Source of the DNA: Phyto melanocephala
Lineage: Eukaryota; Arthropoda; Insecta; Diptera; Rhinophoridae
Assembly: GCA_941918925.1 (NCBI GenBank)
Contig: OW799234.1
Span: 68,009,043-68,073,042, forward strand
Direction: 5' to 3'
DNA length: 64,000 nt
Program-made: the position numbers and the translations under genes
In this document: piece after piece, positions 9,419-22,178 of the stretch
Position numbering within the stretch: position 1 is the first letter of the stretch
How the letters are laid out: every line of letters starts with the position of its first letter
The notes under the pieces: generated by a model
Databases searched by the model: none
The model's input: the letters and a program-made list of their open reading frames with translations, nothing else
What the model was told of the DNA's origin: nothing

Positions 9419-10490
9419 TTTTTATACCCTTCACACGAGATTGTAAAAAGGTTTTTATTCAATTTGTAATTTCTTCAATATTCATTTGAGCCCCTATTAA
9501 GTATGCAAATTCTAAATCCTTACAGCGGAATTGATTTAGCTAAGGCCATTTGTCCGTCTGTCTAAGTGTATATTGAAATTAACTTTTGAAGCCCCCACGT
9601 ACACTTGATACATATTATATTATTTTATATTATCTTTTATATTATATTTTTATATAACATCAAGTGATCTGATATGTTATCGACAATTTTGCTCTAGAGA
9701 ATCAGTTATGTCGGCATATTACGATCTGAGATATAAGCAAAAGAACACTATTGCCTCTGTTCTTTACCCAACAAAGTCTGTGACCAAATTACGGCATTCG
9801 ATCAGGGTCGAAATTTTGCTCTCTATACTAGGTATAGAGATTCTAATAAGAATTTTCAAATCTCGATCACGTTCGAATGCCGTAATTCGGCCCCTGATTT
9901 TGCAGCACCTCTGAAATTCCTTGAAACATGTTTCCGACAAAGATATCAACAAAAAATTTATTTGGAAAAAAAATTAACTAAAAGTTCAGATTAAAAGTTT
10001 TGGCCACAGTTGCACTACATTATTATCTTTACACAATTTGTGATGATAGGTATCAAAATTGCCATATAAATTACTAATATATAAGCAAAAAAGTACGACT
10101 ACTTCAGTATTTTTTTAACTACATTTTTACACAATAATCTATTTTAGCATCACAAATTTGCGGCTTTTTATTTACATGTAAATACTAATGGTGCCATAAA
10201 TCTCAAAGATATAGATAAAAACCTATTTTGTTAGCTCCCACATAACTTTTAAAGACGCTAGGTAATAAATATATGTCGGCCGTACTCTTGAGAATTTCGC
10301 TGTTAAAAATCGTCATAAGTGGTTCATTAATGACTAAGTTATATGCAACGAAAAAATTCGTTTTACTTGAATCAACAAAAGCAAACGGTTGCTTAAACAT
10401 ACGTTTGTCTATAACTATGTACATGATGGTACAAACTGTATGAAGGGTCTATAAGATTCGTCACGGCCGAATATAGCGCTCTTACTTGTT
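9419..10490 (+). mobile_element. Helitron-like element, HLE-1 divergent copy G
   Basis: The 5' end TATACCCTTCACACGAG, TGTCCGTCTGTC and AGCCCCCACGTACAC are present. The middle shares TTTCCGACAAAGATATCAAC with the copy at 46730. The 3' end is TTCGTCACGGCCGAA followed by CTTACTTGTT. A foldback of about 110 bp interrupts it. Confidence 0.7.
9785..9894. mobile_element. Small foldback element inside HLE copy G
   Basis: Imperfect palindrome: AATTACGGCATTCGA on the left matches the reverse complement of TCGAATGCCGTAATT on the right, and the centre is CTCTATACTAGGTATAGAG. The sister HLE at 46730 reads straight from ACCCAAAAAAGTCAAA to ATTTTGCAG at this point, so the palindrome is absent there. Confidence 0.6.
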
Positions 10491-11423
10491 TTTATATTAA
10501 ACGAGTTTTTTTTATCAAATTAAAACGGAAGACATACAGGAAAAAGTAATATGAAAAACTAAACAAATTTCAGAAAAAATTACCAACAATATTTTATAGA
10601 AAATGCGTTTCTCACCTCATTACCAAACACAACAACACCTTTTTGATGATGGCGATCATTGAAGCAACACTGCACTAGTGCTGGTTTGTAAATAATGATC
10701 ATGATAATGATGTTTGTATGTAATGAGTATGATAATGATGTTGTTGTTTTTGATGTTGCTGATGCAAACGATGCCACACTGATGCCAGTTAGACTCGCCC
10801 AATTTGTTCAAAAAAAAAAGAAAAAAACTTGGCAAACAAAACCAGCCACAACAACAAACACATTGCTTGTAAGTTGAAACAAAAAAAAATAAATAAATAA
10901 AATGAAAACTGAATGGAAAAAAATCAAACGTAACGAATCATCCATTCTTGAGTATTTTGATCATAAACGTTTACAGTCGATGGATGGATGAGCCAGTCTG
11001 CCACTGAAACATCATCAACCGACCAACCAACCACTCTGACGGTCTCGATAAAGACCATTTCAACGAAAATGTTGTAAAAAATGGCAAAAGCAAAACTAAA
11101 AACAAAAATTAAAATTATTTTTAAGGAAATGAGTTTGTTTTTGTTTTTAATTTTACTTTTTATTTTGTTTTTGTCGAATATAAAAAAAAATTTGCCTCTA
11201 CTTCTGATAATTTTGCCGTGAATTAAGCGGCAAAAAGTTATGTGTGTGTGTGTATTGCAAAATGCAACTTGTACGTTGTCAACATCTATTCAAACATATA
11301 TAACACCTAGATACAGTGGGTTGATTTTTTTTTATCAAATTCAGAAAATTTTTATAAGTTTGCGATTAAAAATAATTTCATAAGTTTACGGCTCATTAAA
11401 AATTGGAATTAATTTTTGATTTA
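10491..11423. other. No gene recognised
   Basis: Holds a short (TG)n run near 11240, a CCAACCAACC run near 11020 and purine-rich AAAAAAG tracts. No conserved coding pattern. Confidence 0.4.
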
Positions 11424-11815
11424 ACCCAGCAAAAAACGACATGCAAAAGAAATAGTGAATGCATGAGCTCAACCCATGATGGAGTGGTTCAATTAAGATG
11501 AAACATGCATGATTTTAACATAAATGTGTCATTAAAGAGCAGGTGTTTATATGAATATATTAATAAAATTCACCTCATTCTAATAAGTGCTTAGATGATG
11601 AAAAGAATACCATGTTTCATAAGTTAATAATGATTGTAAACATGAATTGTTTAAGATATTTTGCATGCATTTGCATGTATATTGAAACACATCAATAATA
11701 TGTGACTATTTTGTATTTTGAGAAGGTATTCTTCATGCCTCCTTTTACACTTATAAATTAGAAGCAATGAAAAGTGTTATTCACATTGAACTAGTTAAAA
11801 AAAATTTTGCTAGAA
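11424..11815 (+). repeat. Dispersed repeat, copy 1 (ACCCAGCAAAAAA end)
   Basis: Starts ACCCAGCAAAAAACG. Shares AATAGTGAATGCATG, TATGAATATATTAA and the conserved stretch around ATTTTGCATGCATTTGCATG with the repeat at 50847-51155, in the same orientation. Non-coding, MITE-like. Confidence 0.65.
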
Positions 11816-13002
11816 ATTTAAATTAAATTAAATTCTCATATTGTTTATGAAAAATTTTAAATAAAACTTGTAATAATTTTAAACTTTTCAATAAATTTTA
11901 TGGTTTAAAGGTTTACTGATGATCTGGCATAAGCACCAGTGAAATGCATATAGACCAGCTTAAACCCAACAACCAATAAAACTAAAATTTTGCTAGAAAG
12001 TTTAAAACAAATTTTAAATTATAGAATATTATTATATTAGTAGGATTATTGAGAAAATATTTTTCTATATCACAGTTAAATTCGCATAACGAACCTCAGA
12101 GATCATGTGAAATAATACCTTCAGATATTTTTTTGGCGCAACGTAAAGTAAAAACTCTGCACAATTAGAGCAATTGAAATTCAGTTTTATTCATATTAAT
12201 CGAAAAAAAACTGCACCAAAACCTTGATTTTGTTACCCAAAATTCAAACTTTAAGAGAATACTTGTTAGGTATTATTGTAAGAGAACAATTTTAAAATTG
12301 TTTATTTATGGATTAAAAAAGAATTTTCATCTAAATAGCCTTTAATACATTTAATTTTGTTTCATTTTAAAATTATTTGTTGTTTTTTTTTTGTCCTACT
12401 GTACCCTTTAGTTTTGTTAGTAAGCAACTACAAAATTTGCCAGTTTAGCAACATTTAAGAATCAGTTCATACTTATAGTTTTCATTTTCTCGCAAAGTCT
12501 TCTTATGTACAATATGTAGGTACCACACCGTTTTACAGAAGGACACACCATTTATCATACTTTTCGCCAAATATAAAGATAAAATTTACTCTGTATTACA
12601 CATTAATAGCATATTCTGCATACTAAATTTTTTCTTTATGTATGTGCTAAGTACATTCACTTACCACTCTCTAACAAAAACAATTTTTTAAACTAGTATC
12701 CCACTATATACAAATGAACTAGTTGGGGTCCAATAACAACCTTATGTTAAAACTGATAGTTTTAGATATGAAAAAAAGGACAGATATGTAGCTAGTCTAG
12801 CGTTAGAAAGAACTAGTATATTTCTAACCACATACTAGTTACATAATCTGAATGAAAAGGCACACAAGTTCAAATTTATCAAATTAAAATGTTTGTGTCT
12901 AAGCACCAAGAAGGTTTAACGGATAATTTCAAATAGTTGTCAAACCGTACTTACTATTATTATTATTATTTTTTTCTTTTAAATATTTTTTTAAGTAAAA
13001 CA
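11816..13002. other. No gene recognised
   Basis: AT-rich with scattered CTAGT repeats (12690-12840). No TIR or open frame supported. Confidence 0.4.
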
Positions 13003-13200
13003 AGTAAGAGTAGTATATTCGGCGGTGCTGATTTTTTTTACCCACCACCAATTTGATGTACTTTTAAAGCACAAAATTTTTTATTTTGTTATTTTTTGCT
13101 GTGGAAGAACATGTTTCTACTAAAATATGTATCAATTTCTCTGTATAACTTCGATATGCTAGTAAAATGTTTTCGTAAAATAAGTAAACTTATGTGTCTG
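13003..13200 (-). mobile_element. Helitron-like element, HLE-2 3' fragment
   Basis: Reverse orientation: AACAAGTAAGAGTAGTATATTC, degraded hairpin, then TACCCACCACCAATTTGATG and ATAACTTCGATATGCTAGTA. Same order as 58336 onward. It supplies an empty site for the MITE at 58482. Confidence 0.7.
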
Positions 13201-13675
13201 CTAAAGGTGTGTTTGTTAATTGAAAAAATAAAAGCAATACGTTTTTACGATATTAATTTCCTGAAGAGCTGTTAAAAATAATTGTACTTGTAGGTGGTCT
13301 TATTGACGAAATTTTTAACCATTTGACTTAAGCAGTTATTCCTGTTAGGTACAGAGTTATTGCGATCAAAATCTGTTACTAATAATTTATTTTGTTGGTA
13401 GAAATAAATTTTATCGATATTATTTTGAGAATTCCATAATATTTAAAAAATACATTTAAAGTTTAGGAGGACAACTGATTTTTGAGTTATCGCAAGGTAA
13501 TCTCAATTGATCAGCAAATCTTAATACGATAAAATAATCATACATTATTTCCCACTTCACAATCTATTGTAGCAGTTGTACGTTGTACGAAATTCGCTTC
13601 AACTCGAAATAATTAATTATTAACTTGTCCATCTCTGATATATTTACAAGACATAGGTGAAGTTATTGTATGTGT

Positions 13676-14087
13676 TCAAGGCATATTTATTCATCAAGTA
13701 ATCGCAGTTCAGAGCATGGTGTAATTATACAAGGTTGCGGTGCCAGCCCAGCTGATTACTTTTTTGTGTTCTGGAGTATGTCAAAATACATACTTAAAAA
13801 AATGATTTCAACTCCGGAGATTGTCAAACTCCATACATAAAAAAAGAGAGACAAAAATTGCTCTGCTTTACGCTATCACCTTATGTAATTATACCATGGT
13901 TCAGAGTTAATTTTTTTGTTTATATTTTTGTGTATAAAATTTGACATTTAAAGTAAATGAGAGAAGGAAGAGAGAAAATTTTTTTTTTTTTTTTATATAT
14001 TATGTTTGACAGCTGGAGTTTGAAATAAGCGCATAAAAAAATAATCAGCTGACGAACCAAGAATACCTGATGAATAAATATGCCTTG
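13676..14087 (-). mobile_element. MITE interrupted by a related MITE
   Basis: The left end CAAGGCATATTTATTCATCA matches the reverse complement of the right end TGATGAATAAATATGCCTTG. Flanks GTATGTGT and GTATGGGT agree at 7 of 8 bases, suggesting an 8-bp duplication. The interior has CAGCTGATTATTTTTTTATG and TTTCAAACTCCAGCTGTCAA (minus strand), similar to the nested element. Confidence 0.6.
13715..13898. mobile_element. 184-bp hAT-like MITE with perfect 8-bp TSD
   Basis: TIRs: CATGGTGTAATTATACAAGG on the left and CATGGTATAATTACATAAGG on the right (reverse complement). Both sides carry GTTCAGAG (13707-13714 and 13899-13906), a perfect 8-bp duplication as made by hAT elements. Confidence 0.8.
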
Positions 14088-15356
14088 GTATGGGTTGTAC
14101 AAAATATTATCAGAAAAATTTTTAACAATTTTGAAAACAACTGTTGCAAAATACGACGACGTCTAACTACCATGTATGGTTGTGTATTGAGTATATTGTT
14201 GTAACAAAACATATTTAATAATATTAAAAATAACTTGCTATATTTTATTAACGAGAGAAAGAAGTGTTCCAAATTAGGATTATTGTAATTTACATTAAAT
14301 ATACTTATGCTCGTTTTATATTCTGCCATTCGAATAAATCTCAGTCACCCTGTATCCTCAGTCGCGAACATGCTATTCACTATGATCAATTGTAACATGT
14401 ATGATGTATATAGACTGCTCTGGGTAAATGTAGCACCCGATCAGAAGCTGTGCATGTTGTAATTTGTGGTCTATTTAAAATAGAAAAAAAAAATTATAAA
14501 AAAAAAGGAAAAAATAAATAAATAAGGGGAAAACGAAATGCTGTGTTGCTGTATCATACACTCTGTTGGATACAAATGACGTGTTGTTGATGTTGCTATA
14601 TTGCTTTTGCCTGGTCATTATATTGCGCGACGGACGGTCGCTGACGTCGATGACTGCATAGTATTACCGCCACTCTATGTTCGCTCATTTACTCGATATG
14701 AGTTTAAAATGTGTTTTTATTATTATTGCTTTAAATTTTGTTGTCGTTGTTGCTTGTCTGAATAGTTGCTGTTATTTTACTATAATGTTGTTGCCTCTAT
14801 GTTGCGATCAATTTGTGTTTACATGCAAATTAATTGGCGGCAACAATTAAAAGTTGTCGACCAGTTCCTCCTTTACCATGCGCAATTTTACACAAACATT
14901 CTATAGTATGTGCAGCGATACGAGGGAAGGGTGTTAAAGCGTTAAATATATTTTTTTCGATTCTTATGATGCTTTCAAATGGTTAGATACTACATGCGTA
15001 TTACTAACATTTTTCAATTAATTCGATAAATTTTTAACTTTACGAAAATAATAAATATGCAGAAATTTTAAATTAAGTTAACGTCTGCTCTATTAACAGA
15101 GCTAAATCTAAGTACTGGACTAAAAAGAATTTAGTTCTAAGCTTTGCGGACCTTAATATGATAAATCATCTACCAATATATCAAATCAGGACTAACGAAA
15201 TCATATGTATTAACAAGCTTTTAACAAAAGTGAATCGTGGTGTCAAGTACAGTTCAAGAAATGTATTAAAAATTTTGTTCTAAAAAAGTTGACAAATCAA
15301 ATTAAAAAGTAATTCAATCATTATCAGGAATTTTGACAGTTAAGAGTTTATGGAAA
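14088..15356. other. No gene recognised
   Basis: Includes a less AT-rich patch near 14560-14900 (ACGTCGATGAC, GTTGTTGCC) without an open frame or splice pattern I could support. Confidence 0.4.
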
Positions 15357-15880
15357 AACAAGTAAGAGTGCTATATTCGGCCGTGCGGAATCTTATATAC
15401 TCTTCACAACGTGTAGTCATGCAATAATAGTAGTTTGTATCACCATTCATCTCTTATGAAATACATACATACATATAAAAAACATCCCATTGTAAAATTA
15501 TAAATTAACGTCTGTGTGTTAAAAAGAAATTTAAAAAAATATAAAACAAAAAAAAAATAAAATAAAAAGATTAAAAAAAAAAAATTTTAAAATTAAAAAA
15601 AATAATACATATAAAATAATAAATAAAAAAAATAATATAAAACAAAAAAATTTAAAAAAAATTTAAAAATTAAAAAAAATAATACATATAAAATAATAAA
15701 TAAAAAAAATTAAAAAAAAAAAATTAAAAAAATAATTAAAAAAAAATATTTAAAAAAATAAGGATAAAATTTAAAAAAATTAAAAAAAAATACTAAAAAA
15801 ATATTTAAAAAAAAAATAAAAAAACATAACAAAAATATAAATAATATACATATGTATATAATAAAAAAAATTTTATTGAA
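15357..15880 (-). mobile_element. Helitron-like element, HLE-1 3' fragment M
   Basis: AACAAGTAAGAGTGCTATATTC, terminal hairpin and TTCACAACGTGTAGTCATGC, then the A-rich core. The 5' half is missing. Confidence 0.75.
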
Positions 15881-16149
15881 TTCTTTATCGAAAACTTTAC
15901 CGTTTACAGCTGACATAAGAACTCATGTCAGAGTTCATAATAACTCTATAATAAAAAAATTTAAATAATAAAGTTCTCTGCCAACGGCAACCACCTTATA
16001 TTTAAATGATGGTCAAATTATTCGTTGTACAATAATATTATTATATTTTACCATATATCTGGTGAATTTTCAAGAAGTGCTAACTGCCGTCTTATCATTA
16101 TAACGTAAGTAGTAATCAATTTTTTAAAATGTAAATTTTTGAAATGTAT

Positions 16150-16935
16150 TGCATTGCAACTACATCTAAACTAATTGTTGAATACAGGAAAGATTTATAA
16201 AGGCTTGATCAACTTGCCGAAATTGCTCTTAGGGCACTATGGTAACGAGCGTGCGGATGAGCCGGTTCGGGACGGGTTCGCTCTGAATATTAAGAGCAAG
16301 AATAACAATAAAAGCTGGGCCATTATTTACAACTTGCCGTTAGCTAAAGGCAGGATTTTCTCGGACAAATAAATGGCTTTGCATTATAAACCCTTAATTT
16401 ATTATTTTTTTATCCATTAAACATTATTAAAATTAATAATAATAACAATAAAAAATGGAAGTTGTGAAAATGCAAAGCAATTTATCGGGCAGACAAAATC
16501 CTACCTTTAACTAAATACAAGTTGTAGTAATGGCCCTTAGACTTACTTACGTGCCCTCTTTTAATATCAAGCATACATCGCAACGTACGGGTCGAGGTCG
16601 AAGGGACACATTGAGATTCGGTTGTTGGCAGTATTGACGTGTCACTGGCTGTTTGGGAAACATGTAAGTCGACTCAGACTTAACTGTAATCATTGTAGCA
16701 GCTGTCTGGACTTTTAAAAGGGGGTATCAGTTTTCCATTATCTTTGCAAATGACCTGCCCCTGCTGCCAGAAGACACAGAATTCTGGGAAAATAAATACA
16801 TGATCACTTCTCTGAGATATCTGATGTCGGACTAAACTATTTGCTGAGATATCATACGGCTACAGGGTGGATCTAGTACCCTTCTTGGACTTATTCTAGG
16901 ATACATAGAGTTATATGTTTAATAAACATTCCTAA
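16150..16935 (+). pseudogene. LINE 3' fragment (RNase H end and zinc motif)
   Basis: 5'-truncated non-LTR element. LLGHYGNERADEPVRDG near 16215-16285 is the RNase H ending GH.GNE.AD...R.G. After a foldback insertion the frame continues as LLAVLTCHWLFGKHVSRLRLNCNHCSSCL, a stop, then HYLCK and RRHRILG (16620-16785). This is the usual LTGH...GKH / C..C / H.LC.CPA / R...LG tail of RNase H-bearing insect LINEs. Stops and the foldback make it inactive. The 3' end lies near 16935. Confidence 0.8.
16317..16536. mobile_element. Foldback element inside the LINE fragment
   Basis: Arms of about 67 bp: 16317-16385 (GGGCCATTATTTACAACTTG, AAAGGCAGGATTTT, ATGGCTTTGCAT) and 16470-16536, its imperfect reverse complement (ATGCAAAGC, AAAATCCTACCTTT, CAAGTTGTAGTAATGGCCC). 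It splits the LINE coding pattern. Confidence 0.7.
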
Positions 16936-17286
16936 TCCTAATTTCACTTATTTTGTTACTGTTATATTTTATATGTAAATATGTATGTGTATTAAATAAT
17001 ATTAATTATATTTTCTTTGGAATTTTATTCATATCTTTTATACATTATTATCGTTATATATTCCAGTTGTAATATATTCAATTTAATTTACATAAATAAA
17101 AACTATCAAAAATATATTTTTCAATATTTTATTGTTGTGTTTAAAAGAAGATATAAAATCAATTATTTTAAACAGAACGAGGAAACTTACGTGAAATTAT
17201 AATTTTTGGACAAAAAACATACTTATCTATATTTTGAATTGTGAATTGTTTGAGATTGTGTTATCAAACAATTAATTATAGGCTGT

Positions 17287-17294
17287 GATGTGGT
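17287..17294. repeat. Target-site duplication, left
   Basis: GATGTGGT, identical to 18355-18362 on the other side of the hAT element. Confidence 0.9.
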
Positions 17295-18354
17295 TAGGGT
17301 TGCCACATGGCCTGGAATGAGCTTGACTGTCAATATTTTTTAGGTCCTGTCAAGTGCCAACATAAAGTTTAATTCGTCCAGTTAATTTTTTTTCATAATG
17401 TAATGGATGAATTCCATTCAGATATACTAGCGCTTGAAAATGATTCTTGTACAATAATGGAAGTTCACAGCATAATGAGTAAGTAAACTTATGAATAGTC
17501 TTCAAAGCCGAAGAAGGGATTGTTTTTATGGAAGTAGAGCTTTGGTAATTTTTAATAAAACATATTTTAAAAAATGATATTCAAGCATTTAAATTAGAAG
17601 CAAATCAATTTTAAGCAAATGCTATTTCATACTTGGAGCAACGATATGATTTCGGAGATGAATCAATTTACAAACACACATCAGTTTTAAATCTGAAACA
17701 ATCTCTTTTGTCATAGGATACATTATTTCATTACAAATTCTATTGATAATGACATGTTATATACAGATTATTGCTGTCTTCGAGAAGTGTTTAATCAATT
17801 GCCAAAAGATATTCCGATTGGCAAAATATGGTCTTACTTTTTTAAAAAAATGTGATAAAAATAACTTGATAAATATATTTAAATTAATCTCATTTATTTT
17901 TTCTATTTCAATTAGTAATGCTTTTTGTGAAAGAACATTTAGTACATTATACAAATTATATTCTAAGAAAGGAATAGAATGGGATTTGACCTTATAAAGG
18001 CTGAACTGTTAAAAAGACAAAATTTTGATGAAAATTGTAAAAATTTTCAAGATTTTGTACTAACGTCTAAAGTACAAAGTATGTATGTATATGTGGAAAA
18101 ATTAAGATAGTTAAATGTAAATTAATTGTAGGATGTTTATATTATTTGACGTAGCCTGAATTGTAATACGTTTTCGTTTTTTAAGTTTTTGTATAATTTG
18201 TTATGTTCTTATTGTTTTTGTTTTTAAAAAAATTAAGCAGTTTTTCTGCTCATTTATACGTATGCGTTATTTTAATTGTCAAGATATTTTTTTGAAATCA
18301 AGCTCATTTTAGCTGAGTGTCAAGCTGGCTGGCTTTTGAGATGTGGCAAGCCTA
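17295..18354 (+). mobile_element. hAT transposon with TIRs and 8-bp TSD
   Basis: 1,060 bp. Left end TAGGGTTGCCACAT and right end (reverse complement) TAGGCTTGCCACAT match at 13 of 14, and both ends carry AGCTTGAC further in. GATGTGGT flanks both sides. The interior holds a decayed hAT transposase. Too short for a full gene, so it is a deleted copy. Confidence 0.92.
17410..18110 (+). pseudogene. hAT transposase remnant (C-terminal dimerisation region)
   Basis: AISYLEQRYDFGDESIY near 17620-17670 resembles the hAT region before the dimerisation domain. SNAFCERTFSTLYKL (17910-17960) is the conserved hAT C-terminal S.A..ER.FS motif. After a one-base frame change near 17980 the frame continues LIKAELLKRQNFDENCKNFQDFV, again typical of this family. 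Several stops. The N-terminal BED finger and catalytic core are missing. Confidence 0.85.
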
Positions 18355-18362
18355 GATGTGGT
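18355..18362. repeat. Target-site duplication, right
   Basis: GATGTGGT, perfect partner of 17287-17294. Confidence 0.9.
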
Positions 18363-21284
18363 CTTGTCTAAACTGTGTAACTTAGACTTCAATTGACTGT
18401 TCGCGCGTAGTAAATCTTTTTTAAAAAAATTTTGAACACTTATTGCGATATGACACTGCGATAGTTAGCACAACTTGTGCATTCACCACTTGATAAAATT
18501 CACAGTTGCTAAGTATTAATAGATTTAAAGAAAATTTTGCCAAAATCTATTGAGGTAGTAGTAGTAAAGTAGATTTTGTTCCTCATAAATATCAAGCAGA
18601 AAATGTTTTCACCAGTTTATTAACATCAAGAAGGGTCTTATTATTCCTGCAGCAAGACCATTGGGTATTTATATTATTTAAAAAAAAAAAAAAACGATTT
18701 CTTCTTGATATTTTTGCTTAAAATTTTGTTTAAGTATTTAAATAACTTTATGAGTTTTTAAAGGTTGCCCTCGTATTTATATTGCCCATATAGAACAAGA
18801 GATAACTAGGAAATTATAAAAAGGAAGTTGCTAAGCGTTTTACAACAAATTAATCCTCAGTTTTTCTCTATCCTATTTATTTAAAGAAATTATTATTGTG
18901 GTCGAGTTTTTAAGATATTTTGCTATTGTATCACGTTGAAAGTTGAAAGAGGAAGAACATTATAAAAGTTTTTAATTGTTTAATACAAACGAGCTAGAAC
19001 AAGAACATAACAGTTAATTGCATAAAGAGATTTCTAATTAGAATTAAAATATTTCTATTTAATTTTTTATTTATTTATTTATTTTTTTTTTTTTTTTGTT
19101 AATTTAAGCAGTTGATATAACTACTTTATTATCACAAAAAGCATGGCTTCAAGAAACACGTGAGAACACTTATTTGACTGCGCTGAATTTCTGATACTCA
19201 CCTTCAATTTGTGTGAAGTACTCTTATACCATAAAATTAATAACTGTAATTACTGTAGGATAATATCTTTATACTTAATATGTATTATATTCTTTAATGT
19301 GTTAATGTGCTTTGCTATTAAAGCGTTTTTATTTAGTCTTTCTTTAACTACAATTTAGATTCTTATCTTAAGTTTTAAAACGGAACCAAAAGTACATCAA
19401 CAATGGCTACTACTCACTTTTAAACTAAAAAAAAATATTTATTCACAGAAACTGTAGAGTATTGAAAATTTTTTTAGGGCTCGGGTAGTTAGAGGTAGAT
19501 AAGAAATAATATCTGCTTTATGTAGGGGTGGCACGTTTTATTACTTTTATAATTGCAAGATTGTATATAGATACATAAATCCTAATCCTAATCATCGAAC
19601 TATGTTGTTATTGCAACTATATGCTGTAAAAAAATTTTTGCGAAATTCCGTATATACGACTTAATTTTTTTTTTACAATTTTCCCGTTCGCGTACTTTTT
19701 AGTCCAAACGTTTTTTCGAAAGTAATTAATTTAAATTACTCCGTATTTACTCTGTTACTGGACTTTATTAAAAAAGTAAACGAACGGACCTTATAAAAAT
19801 GAATAATTTTATCAGTGATGCTAATCAAGCTATTTGTCTCTTAAATCCAACCATGTTAAAATCGTTTCAATTTCACTAAAATTGTGGGAAGTTCAGGTTA
19901 TTGGAACAAAAATTAACGAAAATTGCCTCATCATCCCGAAGTTAGCTTTACCTTTTAGAAAGTTTGACTTACAGAAGCTTAAGTTTTTAAAAACAAAAAA
20001 AATCAGGTTGAGTGTAGAATTAATAACATTTAAAATAAACAAAAAATTTGTTTTTTTAATTCAAATTTGATTTTATTCAAATTCGTACCATTTTTAAAAG
20101 GGTTTTTGTTGTTTTGTTCTACAAAGTTGAAATTTTTAATTGCCTCTTATGCAATGGTCTGATTTAAAAAACCATTAAAAATAAATAAATGATTCGCGTG
20201 TTTGTTAAATTATCAAGCAATAAAAACTAAAAATAAACACTTTATTCTTTCTCAAAGATTCAATTCACACACACTTTTGTTTATTAAGCTGTGGTTTTTT
20301 GCAGCTCCATTATGGGAGACCATGATTGTGCTAGTGTGGTGTCTAGTGTTAAATACCACTGGCAGTTAAACATTTAAATACAGACATTGATCATTTTGTA
20401 TTCAAGCCGTGTTTTTTTTTTTTTAATTTAACTGAAACAACTTTTTTTTAATAACAAAAATTATACTTCTTATCTGGTCCGTTTTATTTTTTATTATTAT
20501 TTCATTTCTATTTTAAACTACCAAACCGACGCGTCGGCCACTTTAGCAACATTGTATTATACATACATTTATAAAATTAAAATAACTGTTAATGGAAATG
20601 TTGATGTGATTTTTATTAGTTCAAAATGACTAGTTTAGTGTTGTTTTTTTCTTCTTTTTTTTTGTCTATAATTTAACTCACATTTATATACAAATTGCTG
20701 TGGTGACCGGTTGTAAAGCGCTAAATGAGCCAATAATTTTTAAGACAGTGAAAAGAAATTAAAAATATTCATTCATAGAAATGCTTAGAATAATACGCAA
20801 AAAAAGAGTGAATAATAATAACACACGCACAAATAATTAACAGGCATTTAAATATACAGTCAAGTTGTCATTTTACCATATCTATGTATGTAGTAAGGAA
20901 GTATATTAAGGAAACAAAGCAGATTTTCCTAACGTGGGACACATGTTGACATGACCTTTCCTATACGTACGTATGTACATATATGTTTATGTACTTAAGT
21001 ATGTATGTATATGTGCATTTCATTTTGCCTCATGATTTTTTTGTCAAGGTTTTGAAAATGTCTCACGAAATTATTAATTAAAAATTTTTACAGCGCGAGA
21101 ACATTTTTTTGTGGTAATCCTTATAAGTGCTATGGTTAAATATAGTTAAATATACATACATATGTTTGTAAATATTATTTTAAAATTGTATTTTTATTAA
21201 ATTTTTTTTAATATGTTTTATCTCTGTAGCGGAATTTTCAACGAGACAATATTTATTAAGGGCATTTTCAGTGAGACTCATTAT
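18363..21284. other. Long stretch with no gene recognised
   Basis: AT-rich. Near 19480-19545 a sequence with GTAGTTAGAGGTAGATAAGA and GTAGGGGTGGCACG resembles 52445-52495 and is probably an old HLE-2-type fragment. The rest shows no TIR, microsatellite of note or coding pattern. Open frames here (e.g. 19834-20070) lack recognisable motifs. Confidence 0.4.
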
Positions 21285-22170
21285 ATTTTCATACTCCTCA
21301 CAGTGATTGTAAGAGTACTTATACATAGGTTTGTCATTCCGTGAAAAATTTCTACAGCATTCGTTTCCGACCTCATAAAGTATATATTTTCCGAAAGCGT
21401 ATGAATAGGGCAGATGATTAAGCATTATCCGACTGTCCGTGTGTATGTTGAAATCAACTTTTTTGCCCCCCGACATCAGCAAGACCCGTGGAAGATATCA
21501 AAATATTACAAATATTCGGAAGCATTTCGGTACTGAAAATCAGCATAACCGCTTCATAACTTTCTCAGATACAAGCAAATAAACACGACTGTCTCTGTTT
21601 CTTCGTTTATTTTTATCATAAAAATTAAAATTTTCCAGCTCTAGGATAATTTATAGATAAGGCTATTACTACTTTTATATTCGGTATGCTTCTGGAGATA
21701 TTCATAAAAATTTTTGGATAAATTAGTCACTTATCGGCAAGGGTATAAATATATAAAATAAATTAAATATAAATTAATGAAATGTATAACATTTCTTTAA
21801 ACTCCTAAATAAGATACGATTAAGATAACAAATTATAGGTCGTAATCTCGAAAGTTATTTCTAAGGAAAACTATTAAATTGGTTTGAAACCAACTGAGAT
21901 ATAAGCACCAGAGTATAAATTCTTCGGTGTTTTTCCTAAAATTTACAAACGGAAATCGAATATATTTAGTCAAAAATGGAAGTCTTGGCTTTCCTTTAAC
22001 TCCCACAAAATTATTAGTGTAAAATCCCAGATGGCATCTAAAACAAAATGGCAGAACATTTCTTTTTCCCAACAATATGGGTATCAAATGAAAGGGCTTT
22101 ACTAGTAGAATACAGTAACTATGTGAAAATTCAAAATCAAAAATGGCATTGGAAATAATAAAGAAAATGC

Positions 22171-22178
22171 CATATTAC
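22171..22178. repeat. Target-site duplication, left
   Basis: CATATTAC, identical to 23405-23412. Confidence 0.88.

Noticed and set aside
9708..9952. Overlapping frames on both strands near 9.8 kb
   Set aside because: Created by the palindromic foldback, which reads similarly on both strands.
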